Below are positions 17,841 to 30,018 of a DNA stretch of 64,000 nt, piece by piece. Both the position numbers and the translations under genes were made by a program. The stretch is from Cryobacterium cheniae. Its GTDB lineage: Bacteria; Actinomycetota; Actinomycetes; Actinomycetales; Microbacteriaceae. The number at the start of each line of letters is the position of its first letter. The stretch's first letter is position 1. Location: contig NZ_SOGN01000044.1 of assembly GCF_004403395.1 (NCBI RefSeq), positions 186,446 through 250,445 of the forward strand. Direction: 5' to 3'. The notes under the pieces were generated by a model, which did not search any database, was not told where the DNA came from, and was given only the letters and a program-made list of their open reading frames with translations.

Positions 17841-18575
17841 ATGAACCTGCTGAAGGGCAACGTGCCCGATTCTCTGCCGGATTTGATGCCGGTCCTGTCC
17901 CGAGGCAAGCACAGAAACCCGCGTTCCGGCGCCTGTTTCATGGAGTTCGCCTCCTATCTAGCCGGGGAGTCGTGGAGCGACCACCCGGCCTGCACGCATC
18001 CTCTGCTCGCATCCCTGGCCCGAATGGTGAACGACTGCACGTCGGACACCGCGCGGGCCCGGCTGGTCCCGCTGATCCCCTCGGTGATCGGCCTGCGCGG
18101 GGACAGCGCGCGGGTGCGCCTGCTGATCGCCGTGCGCGCGGCCACGTCGGCCCTCCCGATCACCAGTGCAGACCATCAGCGGGCCCTCGCCGTGGGCATC
18201 CTCAACTGCGAACGCCATCTCACCGAGACCGACGGCCCGATTCCCGACGACCTCTCCGCGCGCATCCGCCAGTCGTTCGACGCGGCACCGGAGACCGAAC
18301 GGTGGGCACGGGAATTCATCGCCTCGATGGGGTCCTGGTCACGGAGCAAGTTCACCGACCGCACGGCGGAGACCATCATCCGGGTGTCCGTGCAGGGCAT
18401 TGCGGAAGCGTGTGCTCCCGACCCGGACGGCCAGCTCTACGACCTCCTCGCCGCCGCGATCGACGACTGCAGGAGGGTGCTGGCGCCGGAGGGCCGACGG
18501 TCCATGCCGACCGGGGAGCCGACGCACGTCGCTCCGGCGCACCGGGCCAGGGCGAAGGACACGGCGCGACTCTGA
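17841..18575 (+). CDS. Hypothetical actinobacterial protein
   Basis: 244 aa, started at the ATG 7 nt after GGAGG. The sequence is soluble and mostly alpha-helical. It has a distinctive conserved-looking N-terminal stretch SGACFMEFASYLAGE followed by WSDHPACTHPLLASLAR. The rest is Ala/Arg-rich, with a later AETIIRVSVQGI segment. I do not recognise a named domain and see no catalytic motif. A stand-alone transcription unit that ends at a long palindrome shared with leuA. Confidence 0.75.
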   Translation: MNLLKGNVPDSLPDLMPVLSRGKHRNPRSGACFMEFASYLAGESWSDHPACTHPLLASLARMVNDCTSDTARARLVPLIPSVIGLRGDSARVRLLIAVRAATSALPITSADHQRALAVGILNCERHLTETDGPIPDDLSARIRQSFDAAPETERWAREFIASMGSWSRSKFTDRTAETIIRVSVQGIAEACAPDPDGQLYDLLAAAIDDCRRVLAPEGRRSMPTGEPTHVAPAHRARAKDTARL

Positions 18576-18591
18576 CGCCCTGATCGCGCAC

Positions 18592-18656
18592 GAGAATCGC
18601 CGTTCCGGCCGAGCGTCTCCCCTCGGGGATGCCACTCGGCCGGGACGGCGATTCTC
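18592..18656. terminator. Bidirectional terminator-like palindrome between convergent genes
   Basis: Two 22-nt arms (18592-18613 and 18635-18656) pair with one mismatch. The loop contains a second small hairpin, TCCCC with GGGGA. It lies between the ends of the hypothetical gene and leuA, which converge, so a two-way terminator is the simplest reading. There is no clear T-run. Confidence 0.65.
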
Positions 18657-18670
18657 AGTGCACGCGGGAG

Positions 18671-20509
<1,839 letters not shown>

Positions 20510-20525
<16 letters not shown>

Positions 20526-20554
20526 CAGCGAAGAAGGAGCTCACCGAAAAACAT
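20510..20554 (-). CDS. leuL: leuA leader peptide
   Basis: A 14-residue frame, MFFGELLLRCRDES, upstream of leuA with three consecutive Leu codons (CTC CTT CTT). Leucine leader peptides before leuA are established in actinobacteria. Here the ATG is about 6 nt after a TAGCCT box with no Shine-Dalgarno, so the leader is likely leaderless. Stalling at the Leu codons would couple leuA expression to leucyl-tRNA supply. Confidence 0.8.
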
Positions 20555-20560
20555 AAATGC

Positions 20561-20588
20561 AGGCTACCACCCTCCGCGGGGAGGTCAA
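20561..20588 (-). promoter_or_regulatory. leuL-leuA promoter
   Basis: TTGACC (-35) and TAGCCT (-10) are separated by 16 bp on the minus strand. The predicted transcription start coincides with the A of the leader-peptide ATG. Confidence 0.65.
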
Positions 20589-20599
20589 CCTCCGGGCCG

Positions 20600-21502
20600 C
20601 TAGAAGCCGAGGCGTCCCAGCTGTTTCGGGTCGCGCTGCCATTCCTTGGCGACCTTGACCCGGAGGGAGAGGAAGACCCTCTTGCCCACGAGAGGTTCGA
20701 TCTGTTTGCGGGCGCGCACGCCGACATCCTTCAGCCGGCTGCCGGACTTGCCGATGATGATGCCCTTCTGGCTGTCCCGCTCGACGAACAGGTTCGCGTA
20801 GATCTCGACCAGTTCCTGGTCGTCGCGCTCGATGATGTCGTCGATGGTCACGGCGATCGAGTGCGGCAGTTCGTCGGTGACGCCCTCGAGCGCCGCCTCG
20901 CGGATGTACTCCGAGATGCGCGACTCGAGGCTCTCGTCGGTGACCGCGTCGGCCGGGTAGAGCGGGGCATCCGAGAGCGGCAGCAGGCGCAGCAGTTCCG
21001 CGCTGAGAATATCGAGCTGGATGCGGCTGGTCGCCGAGATCGGCACGATCGCCTCCCAGTCGCGCAGCTGCGACACCGCGAGGAGCTGGTTGGCGACGCT
21101 GGTCTTGGACGAGGCGTCGATCTTGGTCACGATGGCGACCTTGCGGGCCCGGGGGAAGTTGTCCAACTGCTCGTTGATGAACCGGTCGCCGGGGCCGATC
21201 GGCTCGTTGGCCGGAATGCAGAGGCCGACCACGTCCACGCCGGACAGCGTCGACTGCACGAGGCTGTTCAACCGTTCGCCCAGCAGGGTGCGCGGCTTGT
21301 GGATGCCCGGGGTGTCGACCAGGATCAGCTGGCCGTTCTTCTGGTGCACGATGCCGCGGATGGCACGCCGGGTGGTTTGCGGCTTCGACGACGTGATCGC
21401 GACCTTCTCCCCGACCAGCGCGTTCGTCAGGGTGGACTTGCCCACGTTGGGGCGTCCCACAAACGATACGAACCCCGCTCGGAATCCCTCTACTTCAGTC
21501 AT
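20600..21502 (-). CDS. era: GTPase Era
   Basis: Ribosome-associated GTPase for 16S rRNA maturation; 300 aa. G1 is GRPNVGKST, G2 lies in TTRRAIRG, G3 is VDTPGIH, and G4 is TKID. The C-terminal KH domain contains the GxxG loop in IIIGKSGSRLKDVG. It overlaps the CBS-protein gene by 8 bp and completes the ybeY-CBS-era order typical of actinobacteria. Confidence 0.97.
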   Translation of the reverse strand: MTEVEGFRAGFVSFVGRPNVGKSTLTNALVGEKVAITSSKPQTTRRAIRGIVHQKNGQLILVDTPGIHKPRTLLGERLNSLVQSTLSGVDVVGLCIPANEPIGPGDRFINEQLDNFPRARKVAIVTKIDASSKTSVANQLLAVSQLRDWEAIVPISATSRIQLDILSAELLRLLPLSDAPLYPADAVTDESLESRISEYIREAALEGVTDELPHSIAVTIDDIIERDDQELVEIYANLFVERDSQKGIIIGKSGSRLKDVGVRARKQIEPLVGKRVFLSLRVKVAKEWQRDPKQLGRLGF

Positions 21503-22811
21503 GACCGTTCACTCTCTCATCGTCCGACACTCCGAGGAATGCGTTCTGCGCGTCTATCAGCGCTTGGTCTCGTTCAACCAGCACGGTGCTGATTCGTTTG
21601 CGGCGTCCCTCGGTGCGTTCGGCGGTGAGGACCAGCCCGCTCGCCGTCGCGACCGAACCGGCGACCGGCAACCGGCCGAGAGCCTTCGCCAGCAGCCCGC
21701 CCACCGAATCGACCTCGTCGTCGTCCAGTTCCAGGTCGAAGAGTTCGCCGAGCTCGTCGACCGCAAGCCGCGCGCTCACCCGGAAACGACCGTGGCCCAG
21801 GTCTTCGACCTCCACCACGTCCCGGTCGTATTCGTCGGAGATGTCCCCCACGAGTTCCTCGATCAGGTCTTCGAGGGTGACCAATCCGGCGATTCCACCA
21901 TACTCGTCGACCACCATGGCGAGGTGGTTCGACTCGAGCTGCATCTGGCGGAGCAGCGCGTCGGCCTTCTTCGACTCGGGCACGAACACGGCGGGCCGCT
22001 CGAGCTCCCGCACCGTCAGGCTCTCCACGTTCGGCGGCCGTTCGTAGACGAGCCTAGCGATGTCGCGCAGGTACAGGATGCCCGTGACGTCGTCGACTTC
22101 GCCGTCGATGACCGGCACCCGCGAGAAGCCCTTGCTCAGGAACAGGCCCATCGCCGCACCGATCGACGAATCGGCCTCGATGGTGACCATGTCGGTGCGC
22201 GGGATCATCACCTCGCGCACCACGGTCTCGTTGAACTCGAAGATGGAGTGGATCAGTTCCCGGTCGTTCTCCTCGAGGACGTCGAGTTCGGTGGCCTCGT
22301 CGACCATGCTGAGCAGCTGGTCCTCCGACGTGAACGTGGCCAGCCGGGTGCGCCCGGGGGTGACCCGGTTGCCGAGGGCCACAAGCGCGTTGGCGATGGG
22401 TCCGAGAAGTACCCGGAGGAAGTGCACCAGCGGGGCGATCGCGGAGAGCAACTCCACGGGGTGGGCCCGGCCCACGCTGCGCGGGCTGGCGCCCACGAGC
22501 ACGAAGGAGACCGCGGTCATCAGCAGCGAGGACAGCAGCAGAGCCAGCCACAGTTCCTCGATCGTGGTCGCGAAGACGAGGGTCACCAGCACGGCCGCCG
22601 TGGTCTCGGCGATGATCCGCACGAAACTGATGGTGTTCAGGTGCGCCCCGGTGTCGGCGGCGATCGCCGTCAGGGAGCGCCGGGCACGGGACTTCTCGGC
22701 CAGCTCGAGGATGTCTGCCCGCGACTGAATCGTGATGGCAGAGTCCACCGCGGCCATCAGTCCGCCGAAGGCGACCAACAGGATGGCCGCCGTGAGAAAC
22801 CACCCGATCAT
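21495..22811 (-). CDS. Hemolysin-family CNNM/CBS-domain membrane protein
   Basis: 438 aa. The N-terminal DUF21 (CNNM) transmembrane domain starts [21 protein letters not shown]. Two CBS domains are centred on [20 protein letters not shown] and [23 protein letters not shown] (shown in pieces), followed by a C-terminal CorC/HlyC transporter-associated domain. The family is linked to Mg2+/Co2+ efflux; direct haemolytic activity is not implied. The ATG overlaps the ybeY stop in ATGA. Confidence 0.9.
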   Translation of the reverse strand: MIGWFLTAAILLVAFGGLMAAVDSAITIQSRADILELAEKSRARRSLTAIAADTGAHLNTISFVRIIAETTAAVLVTLVFATTIEELWLALLLSSLLMTAVSFVLVGASPRSVGRAHPVELLSAIAPLVHFLRVLLGPIANALVALGNRVTPGRTRLATFTSEDQLLSMVDEATELDVLEENDRELIHSIFEFNETVVREVMIPRTDMVTIEADSSIGAAMGLFLSKGFSRVPVIDGEVDDVTGILYLRDIARLVYERPPNVESLTVRELERPAVFVPESKKADALLRQMQLESNHLAMVVDEYGGIAGLVTLEDLIEELVGDISDEYDRDVVEVEDLGHGRFRVSARLAVDELGELFDLELDDDEVDSVGGLLAKALGRLPVAGSVATASGLVLTAERTEGRRKRISTVLVERDQALIDAQNAFLGVSDDERVNGHD

Positions 22812-23275
22812 CGGTCGCGGAGGCGTTCCTGCAGGGCGAAGCCGAGCAGGATGTCGCGCTGAATGCCGAACATCTCCTTCTCCTCGGCGGGTTCCGCGTG
22901 GTCGAATCCCAGCAGGTGCAGCACGCCGTGCGTGGTGAGCAGCAGCAGCTCTTCGAGGGTGCTGTGCCCGGCCGTTTCGGCCTGGCCCTGGGCCACCTGC
23001 GGGCAGAGCACGATGTCGCCGAGCAGCCCGGGCGGGGTCTCGGCGTCTTCGGTGCCCGGGCGCAGCTCGTCCATCGGGAAGCTGAGCACGTCGGTGGGAC
23101 CCGGCTCGTCCATCCACTGCACATGCAGCTGTTCCATCGCGCCCTCGTCGACGAGCACGATCGCCAGTTCGGCGTCGGGGTGCACGTGCATGGAGTCCAG
23201 AGCGTAGGCGGCCAGGCGCAGGATGGCGGCCTCATCGACCGGAATGGCCGATTCGTTGTTGATTTCGATGCTCAA
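22808..23275 (-). CDS. ybeY: Endoribonuclease YbeY
   Basis: Zinc-dependent endonuclease in 16S rRNA 3'-end maturation and ribosome quality control; 155 aa. The metal site is the family motif [11 protein letters not shown] with three His. Earlier family segments are [17 protein letters not shown]-like: here [19 protein letters not shown]. Between phoH (4-bp overlap) and the CBS gene (4-bp overlap). Confidence 0.96.
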   Translation of the reverse strand: MSIEINNESAIPVDEAAILRLAAYALDSMHVHPDAELAIVLVDEGAMEQLHVQWMDEPGPTDVLSFPMDELRPGTEDAETPPGLLGDIVLCPQVAQGQAETAGHSTLEELLLLTTHGVLHLLGFDHAEPAEEKEMFGIQRDILLGFALQERLRDR

Positions 23276-24369
23276 GAGGATCTCCGTTTCGGAAGGCGGT
23301 CGCGGGGACTGTTGGGGCGGCCGGGTCCGCGAGCTGCGAATTCCCGCGCCTGATCGCTTTCGTAGCGCTCGGCCTGCTTCTGCGCGTCGTACTCGGTCCA
23401 GGCGTCGACGATCCGGCCGACCAGGGAGTGCCTGACGACGTCGGCACTGGTGAGGCGCACGAAACGGATGTCGTCGACCTGGTCGAGCACCCGGCTCACC
23501 AGGCGCAGCCCGCTCGAGCCGGCGGGCAGGTCGATCTGGGTGATATCCCCCGTCACGACCATCTTCGAGCCGAAGCCCAGCCGGGTCAGGAACATCTTCA
23601 TCTGCTCGGGCGTGGTGTTCTGCGCCTCGTCGAGCACGACGAAGGAGGAATTGAGGGTGCGCCCGCGCATATAGGCGAGCGGCGCCACTTCGATGGTCCC
23701 GGCGGCCAGCAACTTGGGCACGAGCTCCGGGTCCATCATCTCGTTGAGGGCGTCGTAGAGCGGGCGCAGGTACGGGTCGATCTTGTCGGTGAGGCTGCCG
23801 GGCAGGAAGCCGAGACGTTCCCCGGCCTCGACGGCCGGGCGGGTGAGGATGATCCGGTCGACCTCCTTGCGCTGCAGCGCCTGCACGGCCTTGGCCATCG
23901 CCAGGTAGGTCTTGCCGGTGCCGGCCGGACCGATCCCGAACACGATGGTGTCGGTGTCGATGGCGTCGACGTACTGCTTCTGACCGACGGTCTTGGGCCG
24001 GACGCTCTTGCCCCGGGAGCTGAGGATGGCCGGGCCGAGGCGTTCGGACGGGCTCGTGGAGCTGTCCTCGTCCAGCATCCGAGAAGAGATGCTCACCTCG
24101 GACTCGGCGAGGTCGCGCCCGCCGCGCACCATGAGCAGGAGCTCCTCGATCAGGCGCCGCGCCGCCTCGACGCGTTCGGCCTCCCCGGCGAGCGTGATCT
24201 CGTTGCCGCGCACATGCACGCTGACGCCGGGGTGCTCTCTCTCGACAGTGGCGAGCAGGCGATCGTCAGCGCCCAGCAGGCGCACCATGGCGACGCCGTC
24301 GACCGTGATGCGCACCTCGGCCTGGCCGGGCCCCGTCGGCCCAGGGTCGGTCATCTCACCGGAAACCAA
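23272..24369 (-). CDS. phoH: PhoH-like ATPase
   Basis: Cytoplasmic P-loop ATPase/putative RNA helicase partner of YbeY; about 365 aa. An N-terminal KH-like segment ([20 protein letters not shown]) precedes the ATPase, with Walker [14 protein letters not shown], Walker [13 protein letters not shown] and [15 protein letters not shown] 24369 has a strong GGGAGGG Shine-Dalgarno; ATG 24354 is the alternative start and would shorten it by five residues. It overlaps the HIT gene end. Confidence 0.93.
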   Translation of the reverse strand: MVSGEMTDPGPTGPGQAEVRITVDGVAMVRLLGADDRLLATVEREHPGVSVHVRGNEITLAGEAERVEAARRLIEELLLMVRGGRDLAESEVSISSRMLDEDSSTSPSERLGPAILSSRGKSVRPKTVGQKQYVDAIDTDTIVFGIGPAGTGKTYLAMAKAVQALQRKEVDRIILTRPAVEAGERLGFLPGSLTDKIDPYLRPLYDALNEMMDPELVPKLLAAGTIEVAPLAYMRGRTLNSSFVVLDEAQNTTPEQMKMFLTRLGFGSKMVVTGDITQIDLPAGSSGLRLVSRVLDQVDDIRFVRLTSADVVRHSLVGRIVDAWTEYDAQKQAERYESDQAREFAARGPGRPNSPRDRLPKRRSS

Positions 24370-24733
24370 GCGTTCCCTCCCCCAGGGTTCCGCCGGCCGC
24401 CTGCGGGGCGAGCAGGTGCGCGTGCACGTGGAAGACGGTCTGCCCGACCGTGGCGCCGGTGTTGAACACGAGCCGGAACTGGCCGTTCGACAGCCTGGCC
24501 GCCAGTCCGTCGGCCACCTCGACGAGTTCGGCCAGCAGCCCGGGGTCGCCCGCCGCGAGTTCGACCACGTTGCCGTACTCGGAGGTTTTCGGCGTGATGA
24601 CGATATGCACGGGCGCCTGCGGGGCGATGTCGTTGAAGGCGATGATCCGGTCGGTTTCGGCGACGATGGTCGCCGGGATCTCGCGCGCGGCGATGCGGGT
24701 GAAGATGGACGGTTCTTGGCCGGTGGAAGACAT
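24356..24733 (-). CDS. HIT family nucleotide-binding protein
   Basis: Histidine-triad protein of 125 aa, likely an Hint-type AMP-lysine/adenosine phosphoramidate hydrolase. The triad is visible in TVFHVHAHLL. The upstream part has the family segments IFTRIAAREIPA and VHIVITPKT. A TAAGAT box 6 nt before the ATG suggests a leaderless transcript starting here and continuing through phoH, ybeY and the CBS gene. Confidence 0.94.
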   Translation of the reverse strand: MSSTGQEPSIFTRIAAREIPATIVAETDRIIAFNDIAPQAPVHIVITPKTSEYGNVVELAAGDPGLLAELVEVADGLAARLSNGQFRLVFNTGATVGQTVFHVHAHLLAPQAAGGTLGEGTLGFR

Positions 24734-24739
24734 ATCTCT

Positions 24740-24745
24740 ATCTTA
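24740..24745 (-). promoter_or_regulatory. Candidate -10 box of HIT-phoH-ybeY operon (leaderless)
   Basis: TAAGAT on the minus strand is 6 nt before the HIT-gene ATG, in the 22-bp gap after rsmE. It would allow transcription independent of hrcA-dnaJ-rsmE. No -35 was recognised. Confidence 0.5.
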
Positions 24746-24755
24746 AGCTCGCGCG

Positions 24756-25496
24756 CTACCAGCGGCCGAGCGTCGCGTTCAGGATGGCGAGGGCGGCGGG
24801 GCCGGCGGTGGATGTGCGCAGCACGTTGTCACCCAGCCTCACCCGGGTGGCCCCGGCCTGCTCGAGCAGGGTCAACTCGGCCGGGGAGATGCCGCCCTCG
24901 GGCCCGACGACGAGCAGAATCTCCCGGTCGTCGGTCGGCGCCGCCTGGGAGGTGAGCCGTTCCGTCGCGGTGGGCTCCAGGAGCAGCATCCGGGTGGAGC
25001 CGGCCAATTCGGCCAACATTTTGGTGCTCGCCAGTTGCCCGACGGTGGGCAGCCACGCCCGGATCGACTGCTTGGAGGCCTCGCGCACGATGCTGGACCA
25101 GCGATCCCGGCCCTTCTGGATTTTGGCTCCCTCCCAGCGTGTCACCGAGCGGGACGCGGCCCACGGGATGACCCCGTCGATGCCGAGCTCCGTGGCCGCC
25201 TGCACGGCCAGTTCGTCCCGGTCTCCCTTGGCGAGAGCCTGGACCAGACGGATGCGCGGCGTCAGGCGCGCGGTCTCGGTCACCGTGTCCACGCTCAGGG
25301 TCAGCAGGGACGCCTCCACGCCGATGACGACGGCGGCGAGCATGAGCCCGGCCCCGTTCCCGATCTGAAGGTGCTCACCCGGGCGCACCCGGCTGACGGT
25401 GACCGCATGCCGCGCCTCGGCGCCGCGGATGCCGACCACCGCCCCGGGCACGCAGTCCGCGGCCAGGAGCGCCTCATCGATGAAGAAATGTGCCAT
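24756..25496 (-). CDS. rsmE: 16S rRNA (uracil1498-N3)-methyltransferase
   Basis: SPOUT-class SAM-dependent methyltransferase, 246 aa. An N-terminal PUA-like domain contains HAVTVSRVRPGEHLQIGNG. The C-terminal knot carries the conserved VVGPEGGISPAEL and LGDNVLRTSTA. It starts 6 nt after the dnaJ stop in the hrcA-dnaJ-rsmE order found across Gram-positive bacteria. Confidence 0.94.
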   Translation of the reverse strand: MAHFFIDEALLAADCVPGAVVGIRGAEARHAVTVSRVRPGEHLQIGNGAGLMLAAVVIGVEASLLTLSVDTVTETARLTPRIRLVQALAKGDRDELAVQAATELGIDGVIPWAASRSVTRWEGAKIQKGRDRWSSIVREASKQSIRAWLPTVGQLASTKMLAELAGSTRMLLLEPTATERLTSQAAPTDDREILLVVGPEGGISPAELTLLEQAGATRVRLGDNVLRTSTAGPAALAILNATLGRW

Positions 25497-25502
25497 CGAC
25501 GT

Positions 25503-26621
<1,119 letters not shown>

Positions 26622-26702
26622 AGCTGGCTCTCCTAGGTCTGTTCTGAAATGGGGGTTTGTTCTGAATGCGCCAACCTCCGGTTTCGGGGCCGGAGGAACT
26701 GG

Positions 26703-27734
26703 TCAATTCTCGCCGAGAAGGCGTGAAAGGTAGCGGGCGACCGCGCGGACGGCCGCCATGTTGTTCGAATAGTCCATCCGGGTGGGGCCCAGCACGCCGA
26801 GGCGGGCCAGGTTGCCACCCTGCGAGGAGTAGCCGCTGGTGAGAACGGATGTCTCGGCCAGACCGAACGGGGCATTCTCCCGGCCGATGCTGACGAACAC
26901 GCCGTGCTGGTCGGAGGCCATCTCGCCGAACAGCCTCAGAAGTGCGACCTGTTCTTCGATGGCCTCGAGCACCGGATAAATGCTGCCGGTGAAGTCTTCC
27001 TCGGTGCGCACAAGGTTGGCGGCGCCGGCCATCACGAGCCGGTCCTGCCGGTTCGCGCCGACCTGGTCCCGCAACGTGCCGGTGATCAGGTCCACCGCTT
27101 CCTGCTGCTCGAAGGTGGCGGAGCCGGCGGTGTGGGAGTTGCCGGTGAGGCTGCTGGCGGCCTCGGTCATGCCGAGTCCGACCAGGGCCGAGTTCAGCCG
27201 GGCCCGCAGCTCGATCAAAACGGGCTCAGCCAGCGGGCGGGGCAGGTCGACGACACGCTGCTCGACCCGTCCGGCATCCGTGATCAGAACCGACAGGAGG
27301 CGCGTTTCGGACAGGGGGACCAACTCGATGTGGCGCACCTTCGCGCGGGACAGCGACGGGTACTGAACCAGGGCGACCTGGTGGGTGAGCTGCGAGAGCA
27401 GCCGCACGCTGCGGGCCAGGACCTCGTCGAGGTCGGCCGACTGGCCGAGGAACGTCTCGATGGCCTGGCGCTGCGCCGCCGAGAGCGGCCGCAGGTCGGC
27501 GAGGTGGTCGACGAAAAGGCGGTAGCCCTTGTCGGTGGGGATGCGGCCGGACGAGGTGTGCGGAGCCGCGATCAGCTCCTCCTCCTCGAGCAGGGCCATG
27601 TCGTTGCGGATCGTGGCCGCCGACACGCCGAAGGAGTGCCGGTCGACGATGGATTTGGAACCGACGGGTTCACGGGAGGCAACGTAGTCCTGGACGATCA
27701 CCCGCAGGACTTCAAGGCTGCGATCGGACACCAT
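26703..27734 (-). CDS. hrcA: Heat-inducible transcription repressor HrcA
   Basis: Repressor that binds CIRCE operators; 343 aa. The N-terminal winged helix reads RSLEVLRVIVQDYVASREPVG (in two parts) and SAATIRNDMALLEEE. The central GAF-like domain and a C-terminal dimerisation segment (GVFVSIGRENA) follow. The ATG at 27734 has a GGAGGAGG Shine-Dalgarno. A CIRCE-like palindrome about 40 bp upstream suggests autoregulation of hrcA-dnaJ. Confidence 0.95.
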   Translation of the reverse strand: MVSDRSLEVLRVIVQDYVASREPVGSKSIVDRHSFGVSAATIRNDMALLEEEELIAAPHTSSGRIPTDKGYRLFVDHLADLRPLSAAQRQAIETFLGQSADLDEVLARSVRLLSQLTHQVALVQYPSLSRAKVRHIELVPLSETRLLSVLITDAGRVEQRVVDLPRPLAEPVLIELRARLNSALVGLGMTEAASSLTGNSHTAGSATFEQQEAVDLITGTLRDQVGANRQDRLVMAGAANLVRTEEDFTGSIYPVLEAIEEQVALLRLFGEMASDQHGVFVSIGRENAPFGLAETSVLTSGYSSQGGNLARLGVLGPTRMDYSNNMAAVRAVARYLSRLLGEN

Positions 27735-27773
27735 GGCTCTCGCCTCCTCCCGGCGTCGGGAGTGCAGCACAGG

Positions 27774-27800
27774 CTGGCACTCGCGGTATGTGACTGCCAA
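27774..27800. promoter_or_regulatory. CIRCE-like HrcA operator
   Basis: CTGGCACTC, a 9-nt spacer, and GACTGCCAA match the CIRCE layout (TTAGCACTC-N9-GAGTGCTAA) with two changes in each 9-nt arm. The exact 9-nt spacing and position upstream of hrcA support it. Confidence 0.65.
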
Positions 27801-27902
27801 TCATACCGCGACCGGCTGGGCGTCCCCATTGCTCCCGAATGTTCCGGCGCAGTAACTTAGGCATGTACCACCTCTTCCTCTTGTGCACTGAAAGGCACGA
27901 TC

Positions 27903-28349
27903 ATGAGCAATTTCACCGGTCCCGGCCCCGACGACCCGTACCAGGGCCACCGGCCCCCGCAGCCCCCGTACCAGCCCGCCGCACCGGGACCGTCCGGACC
28001 GCTGACGGAGGCGGAAGACCGCCAGTGGGCGTCCCTGGCCCACCTGGGCGGGATCTTGATGTTCCTGCCGTCGCTGGTGCTGTGGCTGCTCTTCAAGGAC
28101 CGCGGACCGCTGACCGGCGTCGAGGCGAAGGAGGCCCTCAACTTCCAGATCACACTCTTGATCGGCTACTTCGCGATCAACTTCGTTGCGACGGTCATCG
28201 GCTTTCTCACGTTCGGCATCGGCGGCGCCCTCGGCGGCCTTGCCTGGATCCTCTACATCGTCGGCGTCGTCTTCTCGGTGCTCGGCTACCTCCAGGCGAA
28301 GGACGGCAACCACTACCGCTACCCGTTCGCCCTGCGCCTGATCAAGTAG
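27903..28349 (+). CDS. DUF4870 domain membrane protein (first copy)
   Basis: 148 aa. A Pro/Gly-rich cytoplasmic N-terminus is followed by a DUF4870 core with three hydrophobic helices and the recurring signatures WASLAHLGGI, FKDRGPLTGVEAKEALNFQ and the terminal HYRYPFALRLIK. Such proteins are Tic20-like in fold; function is unknown. GAAAGG precedes the ATG. It is divergent from hrcA and forms a pair with the next gene. Confidence 0.88.
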   Translation: MSNFTGPGPDDPYQGHRPPQPPYQPAAPGPSGPLTEAEDRQWASLAHLGGILMFLPSLVLWLLFKDRGPLTGVEAKEALNFQITLLIGYFAINFVATVIGFLTFGIGGALGGLAWILYIVGVVFSVLGYLQAKDGNHYRYPFALRLIK

Positions 28350-28391
28350 CGGGCACGATCCGGTCTTTTCAACCAAAGGAGCATCAGCATC

Positions 28392-28766
28392 ATGTCCGAC
28401 TACACACCGCCGCCCGTCAACCCCGCCCAGGCCCAGACGCCGCTGAACCCGGCCGACGAGAAGCTCTGGGCCACCCTGATCCACATCGGCGGGATCCTGT
28501 TCGGCCCGCTGCCCGCACTGATCGGCTATATCGTGCTCAAGGACCGTGGTCCGTTCATCCGGGCGCACAGCGCGACCGCCCTGAACTTCCAGCTCACGCT
28601 GCTGATCACCTACGTCGTGGGTGGGATCCTCACCATCGTCATCGTCGGTTTTCTGATCCTGGCCGCCGCCTGGGTGCTGACGATCGTCTTCGGCATCATG
28701 GCCGCCCTGGCCGCGAACCGGGGCGAGTACTACACGTACCCGCTCTCGATCAAGTTTGTGAACTAG
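28392..28766 (+). CDS. DUF4870 domain membrane protein (second copy)
   Basis: 124 aa, a paralogue of the preceding gene with the same order of motifs: WATLIHIGGILFG, LKDRGPFIRAHSATALNFQ and terminal YYTYPLSIKFVN. Three hydrophobic helices. AAAGGAG lies before the ATG, 42 bp after the first copy, so a two-gene operon is likely. Function unknown. Confidence 0.88.
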   Translation: MSDYTPPPVNPAQAQTPLNPADEKLWATLIHIGGILFGPLPALIGYIVLKDRGPFIRAHSATALNFQLTLLITYVVGGILTIVIVGFLILAAAWVLTIVFGIMAALAANRGEYYTYPLSIKFVN

Positions 28767-28787
28767 TCTCGACGAGCTCGACCACCG

Positions 28788-30014
28788 TCAGTCGGCGAGC
28801 AGCCGGCGCACGACGGCATCCGCCAGGAGGCGTCCTCTTCGGGTCAGTTCGATCGAACCGGAGAGGGCGGCTCTCGCGTCGATGAGCTGGTCGGCGATCA
28901 GGCCGGCCACCTCGCGGCGACCGAGCGCGCCGAGCGAGTCGATCGGGATGCCCTCGCGGATGCGGGTGAGCAACAGCACCCGCTCCATCTCCTGCGTGGC
29001 CGTGTCAAGGGTCTCCCGTCCGGCGGCCGGGGAGTCGCCGGCCCGGATCCGGTCGCCGTAGGCCGACGGATGCTTGACGTTCCACCAGCGCACCCCGCCG
29101 ATGTGGCTGTGCGCTCCGGGGCCGACGCCCCACCAGTCCTGACTGCGCCAGTAGGCGAGGTTGTGGCGGGAGCGGTGCGTGTCATCCGTGGCCCAGTTGC
29201 TGACCTCGTACCAGCCGTAACCGGCCTCGGTCAGGAGGTCGTCGGCCAGCTCGTAGAACTCGGCCTGCACATCGTCGTCGACGGGCGCCAGTTCGCCGCG
29301 CCTGATCTGACGGGCGAGCTTGGTGCCCTCCTCGACGATGAGCGAATAGGCGCTGATATGGCTGGGGGCCTGCCGGATGGCGTGCTCGACGCTGGTGCGC
29401 CAATTCGCGAGCGTCTCCCCCGGCGTGCCGTAGATCAGGTCGAGGGACACGTCGAGGCCCGCCTCGCGGGCCCACTGCACGACCAGCGGCACGCGTTCGG
29501 GGTCGTGGGTGCGTTCGAGGGTGGCCAGCACGCTCGGCACCGCGGACTGCATGCCGAAGGACACCCGGGTGAACCCGGACTCGGCGAGGCGACCGAGGTA
29601 CGCGGCGTCGACGGAGTCAGGGTTCGCCTCCGTGGTCACCTCGGCTCCGGGTGCGAGCCCCCAGGTTGAGCGCACGGCCCGCAGCATTCGCACGAGATCG
29701 TCGGCCGGGAGCAGGGTGGGGGTGCCGCCGCCGAAGAAGACCGTCGCCGCCTCGCGGTCCGGGACACCGGAGCGTTCGAGGATGCGGCCGGCCGCCTCGA
29801 CCTCGCTGATCGCCTGGCCGGCATAGTCGTGCTGGGACGCACCGCGCAACTCGGTGGCGGTGTAGGTGTTGAAGTCGCAGTAGCCGCAGCGCACCCGGCA
29901 GAACGGCACATGCAGGTAGACGCCGAAGTCTCGCGCCGAGGCTCCGACGGCGGCCGAGGCCGGCAGCAGGCCGTCGCTGGGTGCGGGGTCGCCGAGGGGA
30001 AGGGCACCGCCCAT
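28788..30014 (-). CDS. hemW: Radical SAM protein HemW
   Basis: Heme chaperone/coproporphyrinogen III oxidase-like protein; 408 aa. The radical-SAM cluster is VPFCRVRCGYCDF with the CxxxCxxC spacing, followed by FFGGGTPTLL. LIYGTPGET and NLAYWRSQDWWGVGPGAHS are HemN/HemW signatures, and the HemN C-terminal domain completes it. Early HemN-type relatives were called oxygen-independent oxidases; HemW relatives act as heme chaperones. The start lies 4 nt after the DUF1990 stop, in the lepA-DUF1990-hemW operon. Confidence 0.92.
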   Translation of the reverse strand: MGGALPLGDPAPSDGLLPASAAVGASARDFGVYLHVPFCRVRCGYCDFNTYTATELRGASQHDYAGQAISEVEAAGRILERSGVPDREAATVFFGGGTPTLLPADDLVRMLRAVRSTWGLAPGAEVTTEANPDSVDAAYLGRLAESGFTRVSFGMQSAVPSVLATLERTHDPERVPLVVQWAREAGLDVSLDLIYGTPGETLANWRTSVEHAIRQAPSHISAYSLIVEEGTKLARQIRRGELAPVDDDVQAEFYELADDLLTEAGYGWYEVSNWATDDTHRSRHNLAYWRSQDWWGVGPGAHSHIGGVRWWNVKHPSAYGDRIRAGDSPAAGRETLDTATQEMERVLLLTRIREGIPIDSLGALGRREVAGLIADQLIDARAALSGSIELTRRGRLLADAVVRRLLAD

Positions 30015-30018
30015 CCGT

